A stretch of 64,000 nt of DNA from JALCLA01 sp965653565 (GTDB taxonomy: Bacteria > Pseudomonadota > Gammaproteobacteria > Xanthomonadales > Xanthomonadaceae): assembly GCA_965653565.1 (NCBI GenBank), contig CBFHAI010000022.1, forward strand, positions 6,896-70,895, in the 5' to 3' direction. The position numbers and the translations under genes were made by a program. The notes under the pieces are model-generated. The model was given only the letters and a program-made list of their open reading frames with translations, ran no database searches and was not told the DNA's origin. The stretch's first letter is position 1; every line of letters begins with the position of its first letter. Positions 9,295-16,262 of this stretch are shown piece after piece.

Positions 9295-9713
9295 GTGTCC
9301 TGCGCGGCTTCGCCGCTGGGTGCTGCTTGTCGCAAGGGACCGATCAGATGGTCGGCGAGCGATGGGCCGATGAGGCTGGTCAACAGCGCGGTGAAGTGAT
9401 GAATGAAGGCGTCGCCGGCGACCGCCGCCGTGGCCGCGCTCTGGCCGCACAGAGCCGTGTGCAGGGCATCGGTATCGATCGGGCCGGCGGTACTGGCCGG
9501 CGTCGCGTTCAACCAGGCATGGTCTCTGCCGGCCAGGTGCAACGTGCGCGCAAAAAGCGCTGCGACGCCGCGTTGGCCGACGATCGGGGCCAGCGCGGCC
9601 TCGATCCTGCGCCAGTGGCCGAGCAACGCTTCGGCGATCTGAGCGGCACTGGCCCCTTGATCGACCAGTTGCGCCAGCGCAGCGTCGTATCGCGGAGCGT
9701 GCTGGCTTGTCAT
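9291..9713 (-). CDS. Uncharacterised 140-aa helical protein, first gene of KaiC module
   Basis: Not recognised as a named family. The 140 residues begin MTSQHAPRYDAALAQL and are predicted by eye to be almost wholly helical. Two amphipathic blocks (20-65 and 95-130) are separated by a Pro/Gly/Thr-rich link; the second contains LLTSLIGPSLADHLIGPL. There is no signal peptide, membrane segment or cysteine pair. The stop overlaps the KaiC-like start by four bases (ATGA), which is the main evidence that it is real and functionally tied to the ATPase. It may be an adaptor or sensor for the KaiC-like protein, in the position KaiB or KaiA might occupy, but it does not look like either. Confidence 0.75.
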   Translation of the reverse strand: MTSQHAPRYDAALAQLVDQGASAAQIAEALLGHWRRIEAALAPIVGQRGVAALFARTLHLAGRDHAWLNATPASTAGPIDTDALHTALCGQSAATAAVAGDAFIHHFTALLTSLIGPSLADHLIGPLRQAAPSGEAAQDT

Positions 9714-10037
9714 GGTGGAGCATTGGCCGGCGGAGTGCTGCTTGCCCAGCCAGCCTACTCCGTTGCGACATCCAGCGGGGAAGTTTGCAACACCTGACCG
9801 TTGGCCCTGCCGGCGCTGCTGTTGTCGCGCTCGCTGGCAATGCCGTGCCGGCGCGCGGCATCGGCGCCGACGCCGCGCTCCCATTCGATTGCAGCGTGCA
9901 ACGGGATCGTGCGGGTTCTGCTCAGTTTGCATGCGCCGGACTCGTTCGCTGCATGGCGCGGCATCCCGTGCCCGCTGGCATACGCCTTGCTGCAGTTGCG
10001 CAGTGCCGCGGAGCGCGCGGCCGGCATGCGAGGCGTC
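9714..10037. other. Divergent intergenic region, KaiC module / acyltransferase operon
   Basis: About 320 bases lie between divergent genes. The frame of the acyltransferase gene stays open back to 9801, but the added residues have no family character and precede the Shine-Dalgarno-supported start, so I treat the stretch as non-coding. It should hold the promoters of both operons. I see no strong inverted repeat. Confidence 0.4.
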
Positions 10038-11210
10038 ATGGTTGCTGCTCCCGCCTGGTTTCCCGCTGCATCGCGCGATGCGCCGGCCGCGAACGATCGC
10101 ACCGCGCGCGCCGCGGTTCTCGCCGCGCCGCAGGCCGAGGTCGGTGCCGGGCGCATCCGGGCCGTCGACTTCGCTCGCGGACTCGCGGTATGCCTGATGA
10201 TCCTCAGCCACGGCGTCAACGGCATGCTGTCGTTCGAGCAGATTCCCGACGCCGGCATGCTGTTGCATGCGCTCACCAAGTTCGCCTCGTCGCTCTTCAT
10301 CCTGGTGTTCGGCATCGCGCTGGCGGTGGCGTTCGTGCCGCACGTGCAGCGCGACGATTGGCCGCGCCGCCGCCTGAAACTGGTACTCACCGGCCTGGTG
10401 GTGCTGTTCTGGTACAAGGTGCTGACCGTGGTGGAAATGGCGCAAAGCCACCCGCCTTCGGCCATCGTCGATGCGCTGCTCTACCGCGGTTTTCCCTCGT
10501 ACGTGGAAATCCTCGGCTTCTATGCGATCGCGCTGTTGTGGATTCCGTTCGTGCTGCCGTGGTGGGCGCGGATGCCGTTGGCCGCGCGCCTCGCCAGCCC
10601 GGTGCTGATGGCGCTGGCGAGCTGGTGGCTGCTGGAGAATTTCGATTTCTTCGGCAGCCCCACGCTGCAGGCGCTGCTGGTCGAACATGAGGACTACTAC
10701 ACCTGGGGCCAGCTGTCGCGCGGTCCGCTCGTGCTGGTCGGCTTGCTGATCGGGGCTGCGTTGCGCGAGGCCTATGCGATACGCGGCGCACGCCTGAAAC
10801 TTTCCGCGGCGCTGGCCGCTGCCGGTCTGCTGTCGCTGATGATTTTCGCCGCGCTCGCGGCGCCGGAAACGAGGCAGGAGCTGATGGCGATCGCACGCAA
10901 CGCCGGCAAGCATCCGCCCGAACTGCTCTTCATGCTGTTCAGCGTGGGCGGTGCGCTGTTGCTGCTGGCCGCTGCGTTCGCCGGCGGCGAAACCCTGGCG
11001 CGCGTCGCTGCGCCGGTGACGCTGATCGGCTCGGCCGCGCTGCAGGCCTTCGTGTTCCACATCGTTGTGGTGTTCGTCGTGTTCCGTTTCCTGCTCGGCT
11101 ACGTCGACAGTACGACCTACCCGCACGCGCTCGCGCTCACGCTCGCCTTGATCGCCGCCACCGCGGCGTGGATCGCGCTGACGCGCTGGATCCGGGTGCG
11201 GCGCGCATGA
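10038..11210 (+). CDS. Heparan-alpha-glucosaminide N-acetyltransferase-like (DUF1624) membrane protein
   Basis: A polytopic inner-membrane protein of about 390 residues. After a short cytoplasmic lead comes RIRAVDFARGLAVCLMILSHG, the RxxxxDxxRGxxxxxMxxxH pattern of the HGSNAT/DUF1624 and acyltransferase-3 groups; the histidine in LSHG is the likely catalytic or acyl-accepting residue. About ten hydrophobic segments follow. Such proteins transfer acetyl groups to sugars across the membrane. The start at 10038 is preferred because GAGG lies four bases upstream; 10026 is an in-frame alternative. Its stop overlaps the start of the next gene (ATGA), so it is coupled with the two beta-lactamase-fold genes, hinting at a role in cell-wall or glycan modification. 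Confidence 0.75.
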   Translation: MVAAPAWFPAASRDAPAANDRTARAAVLAAPQAEVGAGRIRAVDFARGLAVCLMILSHGVNGMLSFEQIPDAGMLLHALTKFASSLFILVFGIALAVAFVPHVQRDDWPRRRLKLVLTGLVVLFWYKVLTVVEMAQSHPPSAIVDALLYRGFPSYVEILGFYAIALLWIPFVLPWWARMPLAARLASPVLMALASWWLLENFDFFGSPTLQALLVEHEDYYTWGQLSRGPLVLVGLLIGAALREAYAIRGARLKLSAALAAAGLLSLMIFAALAAPETRQELMAIARNAGKHPPELLFMLFSVGGALLLLAAAFAGGETLARVAAPVTLIGSAALQAFVFHIVVVFVVFRFLLGYVDSTTYPHALALTLALIAATAAWIALTRWIRVRRA

Positions 11211-12259
11211 TGCGTCGCATCGCCGTCCTGCTGGTCGCGCTCGGTTGCGCCTGCGACAGCGCGGCCACGTCCTGGGTCGAGTCGCTGCATGCGCGTCTGC
11301 CGCGCATCGACGCCGGGTTTGCCGGCGATCTTGGCGTTTATGTGCAGCGCCTGGACAACGGCCAGATCGTCTCGTATCGCGGCGAGGAATCCTGGTATCT
11401 GGCGTCGGGCGTGAAAGTGCCGGTGGCGGTCGCGGTGCTGCGAGCGGTGCAGGCCGGCGAATTCACCCTCGAGTCGACCGTCGTGCTGCGCGAAGAGGAC
11501 TACGTCGACGGCGCCGGCCCGACTCAATTGCATCCGCCGGGCACGCCGCTGCGGATCGATTTCCTGCTCGACCGGATGATCGTCGACAGCGACAACCTCG
11601 CGACCGATCTGCTGATCCGCACCGTCGGTCTGGAACGCGTCAACACGGTGATGCAGGAACTCGCGAAGCCGTGGCAGGGCACGATCACGACGCTTGCCGA
11701 CGTGCGCCGCCGCGCCTACAGCGGCGTGCACGAAAAAGCGCTGCAACTCACCGGCGCCGACCTGCTCGCGCTCAAGCGCGTGCGCAGCGACGAAGACCGC
11801 GTGCAACTGCTGGCGACGCTGCTCGGCGTGCCGGCGCAGGAATTGCTCACCACCGATCTGGACAGCGCCTACGATGCCTACTACGCGTCGCGCCTCAACG
11901 CCGCCACGCTGCGCGACTATGTGCAATTGCTGATCGCCCTGGTCGGCGGGCAGGCACTCGAAGCCGAAGGCACCGCGTATCTGCTTGGCCTGATGCAACG
12001 CGTGCAGACGGGCCGGCATCGCATCATCGCGGGCTTGCCGCGCGGCACGCATTTCGCGCACAAGACCGGAACCCAGCGCGGCCGCACCTGCGATTTCGGC
12101 ATCGTCGGTACACCGCAGGCGCCGGCGTTGCTGGTGGTGGCGGCCTGCACGCGCGGACACAACCGCCTCGCCGACAACGAGCGCGCGCTGCGCGAGGTCG
12201 GCGCCGCGCTGGCGGCGTCCGGCGCGCTCGATCCTCCTGCACAAGGAACGCCCCGATGA
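11207..12259 (+). CDS. Beta-lactamase-fold (class A-like) serine hydrolase, first paralogue
   Basis: A 350-residue exported protein with a short signal peptide (hydrophobic 5-15; LGCACDS could be a weak lipobox). It keeps the active-site set of penicillin-recognising enzymes: SGVK with nucleophile Ser67 and Lys70, SDN at 128-130, and HKTGT with KTG at 286-288. I could not find the ExxLN element of the omega loop that deacylates true class A beta-lactamases, so resistance is not implied. A peptidase or esterase acting on the wall, or a penicillin-binding protein, is equally possible. It shares four-base ATGA overlaps with the membrane protein before it and with its paralogue after it. Confidence 0.85.
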   Translation: MMRRIAVLLVALGCACDSAATSWVESLHARLPRIDAGFAGDLGVYVQRLDNGQIVSYRGEESWYLASGVKVPVAVAVLRAVQAGEFTLESTVVLREEDYVDGAGPTQLHPPGTPLRIDFLLDRMIVDSDNLATDLLIRTVGLERVNTVMQELAKPWQGTITTLADVRRRAYSGVHEKALQLTGADLLALKRVRSDEDRVQLLATLLGVPAQELLTTDLDSAYDAYYASRLNAATLRDYVQLLIALVGGQALEAEGTAYLLGLMQRVQTGRHRIIAGLPRGTHFAHKTGTQRGRTCDFGIVGTPQAPALLVVAACTRGHNRLADNERALREVGAALAASGALDPPAQGTPR

Positions 12260-13320
12260 CCCCTTGGCAAACATCGCTGCTGCTGTCGCTGTTCGTCTGC
12301 AGTGCGTGCTCGCACGCCGACGATGCCCCCGCCGCATCGTGGTCCGACCAGCTCGAAACGCGCATCGCGGCGATCGATGAAAAAACGCCGGGCGAAATGG
12401 GCGTCTACATGAAGCGCCTCGCCGACGGCAGCGAGCTCGATCATGAGGCCGGACGGCGCTGGTATCTCTCGTCGACGGTCAAGATCCCGGTCGCGATCGC
12501 CGTGCTGCAGGCCGCGCAGGAGAAACGACTTTCGCTCGACGAGGAACTGACGCTGCGCGAAGCGGATTTCGTCGACGGCGCCGGCAGCCTGATTCGCGAG
12601 CCGGTCGGTTCGCGCCACCGCATCGCCTCGCTGATCCAGCGCTCGATCCGCGACAGCGACAGCGTCGCCACCGATATGTTGATCCGGCGCCTGGGCGAAG
12701 ACGAACTCAATCGCCGCGTCGCATCGTGGACGTCGGGCTTCGGCCCGATCACCACGATCCAGCAGGTACGCTACGACATGTACGGCGAACTGCATCCGAA
12801 GGTCGCGGAGCTCTCGGCGCCGCAGATCGCCGGCCTGCGCCGCGCCGCCGCCGGTGAAGCGCGGCTGCAGGCCTTGCTGGCGGCGCTCGATGTGCCGCGC
12901 AGCGAGCTGCGGCTCGACAGCATCGACGCCGCCTTCGAACGCTATTACCGCGGCGGCAAGAACAGCGCGACGCTCGAAGCGTTCGCAACGCTGCTGGAAA
13001 AACTTGCGCGCGGCGAACTGCTCGAGCAACCCTACCGCGAACAACTGCTCGGCCACATGCGCGCCATCACCACGGGCGCGCGACGCATCCAGGCGGGCTT
13101 GCCGCAAGGGATAACGTTCGCGCAAAAGACCGGCACCCAGTTCGAACGCGCCTGCAATATGGGCCTGCTGCAGCGTGGCGATGATGTCGATGAGACGGTC
13201 GTGGTCGCCGCCTGCCTGGAGGATTTCGGACCGATCACGCAGGCCGAAAGCGCACTGCAGGAACTGGGCAAGGCGATCGGCGAGAGCGGCGTGCTGCATG
13301 CCGCGAAAGCTGCGCAGTAA
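12256..13320 (+). CDS. Beta-lactamase-fold serine hydrolase, second paralogue
   Basis: A 354-residue tandem paralogue of the preceding gene, aligning along its full length (for example RRWYLSSTVKIPVAIAVLQ against ESWYLASGVKVPVAVAVLR). Motifs: Ser73-x-x-Lys76; SDS at 134-136 in place of SDN; KTG at 291-293. The N-terminus is a signal peptide containing CSAC, possibly a lipoprotein, otherwise cleaved near SHA-DD. AAGGA precedes the overlapping ATG. The Asn-to-Ser change in the SDN motif and the absence of an omega-loop glutamate suggest altered or lost beta-lactam hydrolysis. It ends the operon; the convergent TIR-TPR gene stops 22 bases beyond. Confidence 0.85.
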   Translation: MTPWQTSLLLSLFVCSACSHADDAPAASWSDQLETRIAAIDEKTPGEMGVYMKRLADGSELDHEAGRRWYLSSTVKIPVAIAVLQAAQEKRLSLDEELTLREADFVDGAGSLIREPVGSRHRIASLIQRSIRDSDSVATDMLIRRLGEDELNRRVASWTSGFGPITTIQQVRYDMYGELHPKVAELSAPQIAGLRRAAAGEARLQALLAALDVPRSELRLDSIDAAFERYYRGGKNSATLEAFATLLEKLARGELLEQPYREQLLGHMRAITTGARRIQAGLPQGITFAQKTGTQFERACNMGLLQRGDDVDETVVVAACLEDFGPITQAESALQELGKAIGESGVLHAAKAAQ

Positions 13321-13342
13321 CGAACGCGCGACCAGGTTCGCG

Positions 13343-15370
13343 CTAGTTGCCGGGACCCAGCGCAGCGCGTTGATCCCGCGCGAACTTGCGGAACGGGCTG
13401 GCCGCGGACCAGCGTGATTCGACAAGCCCGACCGCGGCATCGACCTGTCTGCGATCGACGGCGCCATCGGCTCGTGCCTGGCACACGGCCGCGCTCAGTT
13501 GCGCGGACGCCGTGCGCCAGTGCTCGTCGCCGTGATGTTCGCGCGCCGCCGCGACGGCCGATCCGGCGCGTGCACGGCCTTCTGCGACGCGATCGTGCGC
13601 GCAATCGAGCGTCGCCAGGCCGGTCAGGATCGGACCGAGCATCGGATGGTTCGCCGCTTGCGCGATCGGCAAGGCTTCATCCCACAGCGCACCGGCTTCG
13701 GTTTGGTCGCGCTGGAAATAACGCGTCCAGCCCAGATTATTGAGCGTGTAGGCCAGATCGTCGAACTGGTCGCTGCGATGCGTGCGGTCGCTCAGCAGCG
13801 CGGCGCGCAACAGGGCTTCGGCCTCGACGAGGTCGCCGGCCTCCAGCCGCAGCAAACCCAGATTGTTCTTGATGGTGCCGATTTCCGGGCCGTTTTCGTC
13901 GTAGATCTGCAATCCGAGCGCGAGCGCGCGCTCCCATTGCGTTCGCGCGATGTCGATCTGCCCGCCGGCGTAGGCGCTCGAACCGCGCGACAGGATCGCG
14001 GAAATGGTCGCCGGATGGCGCTCGCCGACGGTCGCCATCAAGGCCTCCAATACCTGCGCGTGATGGCGATCGGCTCCGGCGTAGTCGCCGGCGTAGTGCC
14101 GCAGCAGGGCCAGTCCGCCGAGGCTGCGCGCGCGGATCAGTGCGGCCGCTTCGCCATCGATGCCGTCGATGTATCGCACCGCCTGGTTGTAAGCAGTGTT
14201 CGCATCGGCGTCGCGCTCCTGGTAGGCGAGCACGTCGCCGCGCACATTGGCGGCGCGCGCGGCGCGCAGGCGCGATTCGAGGTCGCCGGCCGCCGGCGCG
14301 CCGAGCGGCGCCAGCGCTTCCATCGCGGCATCGTATTCGCCCATGTTGAACAGCACGTCGGCCAGTTCGATGCGACTTTCCTCGCGTTGCACTTGCGCTT
14401 CCGGCGTGGTCTGGGCGGCATCGTCGGCAATCGATGTGCGCAGCAGTTCGGCGCTGCGTTTGTACAGGCCCAGGCTCGAATAAGCCTGGCCGAGCGTGGC
14501 GCGGAAACGCGCCTTGATTTCCGGCCGCGCGAAGCTGGAACCGTCGATGCGCGCGACGGCGCGATCGAGCACCTCGCGCACCGTGACGCGATCGCCGCGC
14601 GAGCGTTCGGCATCGGCGAGCTCGAACACCGACAGCAGGAAACTGCGAGTCTGGCGTTCGGATTCGAGTTCGAGTTCGGCCCGCGCCTGGGCGCGGCGCG
14701 CCACGTCGCGCGCCTGCGTCGCGTCCCACGCGAGCCAGGCCATCGTCGCCGACAAGGCGAGCGAGGCGGCGATGGCGAAGCTCCAGCGCTGCTGCCGGCG
14801 CCGCGCTTCGCGCTGCCGCAACTCGTCGTAGCGCACGCCGAGCAGGCCGGCGACGAGCTTGAGGAACGCGGCCGAAAAACCATCGGCTTCGCCGCGCGCA
14901 TCGGCGGCCAACGGCTCGGCCGCCGGTGCCGACGGATCGGCGAAATCGCCGACCAGCAGCGCGGCCGGAAACGCGGCGTTCGAACCGGCGAGATGCGGGC
15001 TGGCGCCCGGATCGCCGGCCACCACGAAGGCGAGCACCGGACGCTGCGGGTAGTGCTCGCGGAAATAGCGGATTTCCTGCCCGACCCACGGCGACGCGGC
15101 GGCCGCCGGCGAACACACGACGATCAAGGCCGCCGATTCGTCGAGCGCACGTTCGATGCCGCTCGACAGCGCGCTCGCGCTCGCCAGTTCGTCGCGATCG
15201 CGGAACACCGGATTCAGACGCGCGGGGATATCGCCGTCGTGTTTCGCGCGCAAGCCGGCCGGCACGCGAAAACTTTCCAGCCGCCGATGCAGGCGGCGCG
15301 CCATGGCCTCGTCGCGATGGCTGTAGCTGAGGAAGGCGCGATAGCGCAGCGGCGCCGTTGCGTCAGTCAT
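13343..15370 (-). CDS. TIR-domain, transmembrane, TPR-repeat protein
   Basis: A 675-residue protein. A TIR domain (about 8-150) opens with YRAFLSYSHRDE, and SPWVGQE carries Glu99 at the position of the catalytic glutamate of NAD-cleaving TIR enzymes. One membrane helix follows at about 196-215, then a helical C-terminal half (240-640) of tetratricopeptide repeats, for example NNLGLLRLEAGDLVEAEALLRAAL and the TLNNLGWTRYFQRDQTEAG block. There is no signal peptide, so the TIR domain should face the cytoplasm; topology predicts the TPRs in the periplasm, unless the helix only anchors. TIR proteins in bacteria often make NAD-derived signals or deplete NAD. It is probably co-transcribed with the small secreted protein upstream (40-base gap). 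Confidence 0.9.
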   Translation of the reverse strand: MTDATAPLRYRAFLSYSHRDEAMARRLHRRLESFRVPAGLRAKHDGDIPARLNPVFRDRDELASASALSSGIERALDESAALIVVCSPAAAASPWVGQEIRYFREHYPQRPVLAFVVAGDPGASPHLAGSNAAFPAALLVGDFADPSAPAAEPLAADARGEADGFSAAFLKLVAGLLGVRYDELRQREARRRQQRWSFAIAASLALSATMAWLAWDATQARDVARRAQARAELELESERQTRSFLLSVFELADAERSRGDRVTVREVLDRAVARIDGSSFARPEIKARFRATLGQAYSSLGLYKRSAELLRTSIADDAAQTTPEAQVQREESRIELADVLFNMGEYDAAMEALAPLGAPAAGDLESRLRAARAANVRGDVLAYQERDADANTAYNQAVRYIDGIDGEAAALIRARSLGGLALLRHYAGDYAGADRHHAQVLEALMATVGERHPATISAILSRGSSAYAGGQIDIARTQWERALALGLQIYDENGPEIGTIKNNLGLLRLEAGDLVEAEALLRAALLSDRTHRSDQFDDLAYTLNNLGWTRYFQRDQTEAGALWDEALPIAQAANHPMLGPILTGLATLDCAHDRVAEGRARAGSAVAAAREHHGDEHWRTASAQLSAAVCQARADGAVDRRQVDAAVGLVESRWSAASPFRKFARDQRAALGPGN

Positions 15371-15409
15371 CGTGCGATCGGTTCGCCGACTGCGGGGATC
15401 GCACGCGGC

Positions 15410-16060
15410 CTATTCGAAGCCGTTCTTGAAGATGGTCTGGAACGGCACCAGACACGCCGAACCGTCGCCCAGCACCCCACTCCATTCGCCGATGTAGCCG
15501 CCGTTGAGGAAACAGAAATATTCGCCGTCGAAACCGTCGGTGCCGGCCTGCCAATGCGTGACAGCGCCGGTTTTTATCGATGTCGCGTTGGTCAGCGTCA
15601 GGCCTTCGAGCCCGTACAGCGCGACGATCGTGACGCCGTTGGGGAAGTGATAGAAGGCCCACTGGAAACCTTCTTCGTCGCCCGAAAAAAGCGCGCGATC
15701 CAGATAGGTATAGCGCGCCCCGGTGATGGCATCGTCGTCGTTGTCGCCGATCAAGGCGGCGAGGCCGGCTTCGTCGGGTTGCGTGATGCTCGCGCCGCTG
15801 AAGAAACCCGGCCGGGTGTTCTGGCAATAGGTATCGGTGAGATAGAGCGAGTTATTGTGGCCGGTGAACGTGACGCCAAAACGCGTCATCGCCAGGCTCG
15901 CGCCCGAGGCGCCGGGACAACTGGCGGTGCCCAGTTCCTCGGCCACCGTCCACGCGTCACCGAAGCCGTCGACGCGGATGCCGCGCCGTGCCGCGAACGC
16001 ATCGACGGCAGTCGCGCACAGCGCGAAGGCCGCGAGAATCTTCCATCCGATATCTGCCAT
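15410..16060 (-). CDS. Secreted protein of unknown function ending in IFKNGFE
   Basis: A 216-residue protein I do not recognise. It begins with a clear Sec signal (MADIGWKILAAFALCATAVDAFA). The mature part has several cysteines, an acidic segment DNDDD, and Trp/Tyr/Phe-rich strands suggesting a beta domain. The last residues are QTIFKNGFE, the short tail shared with other exported proteins or remnants in this window. Start taken at 16060, with GAGG about ten bases upstream; an ATG five codons earlier is possible. It lies upstream of the TIR-TPR gene on the same strand and divergent from the nucleotidyl cyclase gene. Confidence 0.75.
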   Translation of the reverse strand: MADIGWKILAAFALCATAVDAFAARRGIRVDGFGDAWTVAEELGTASCPGASGASLAMTRFGVTFTGHNNSLYLTDTYCQNTRPGFFSGASITQPDEAGLAALIGDNDDDAITGARYTYLDRALFSGDEEGFQWAFYHFPNGVTIVALYGLEGLTLTNATSIKTGAVTHWQAGTDGFDGEYFCFLNGGYIGEWSGVLGDGSACLVPFQTIFKNGFE

Positions 16061-16229
16061 GACCCGACCTCGCATCGCGTGGTGGCTGGCATCGACACAA
16101 GCGCAAACCGCTCGCCTGCGGTCGCCAGCCGCTGCCCCCCGGCGCTGCGATTATGCGCCCGCGGGGCCGCCGCGTGCAGTGAACCGCCGTGCGTGCACGG
16201 CGCCCCGCGAACCGCGCCGGATTGCCGGC

Positions 16230-16235
16230 TAGAAT
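16230..16235 (+). promoter_or_regulatory. Candidate -10 box TAGAAT of the cyclase gene
   Basis: TAGAAT lies 27 bases before the start of the cyclase gene, within GGCTAGAATCG. The same GCTAGAAT core recurs before lpxL and the zinc-finger gene. No good -35 hexamer is visible at 16-18 bases, so the call rests on recurrence. Confidence 0.4.
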
Positions 16236-16262
16236 CGTTGTATCCCGGGATCGAAGATCAGC

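Noticed and set aside
9801..10037. N-terminal extension of the acyltransferase-like protein
   Set aside because: The frame is open, but the residues have no family likeness and the internal start has a proper ribosome site.
11207..13320. Antibiotic-resistance beta-lactamases
   Set aside because: SxxK and KTG are present, but the deacylating omega-loop glutamate is not evident, so resistance should not be claimed.
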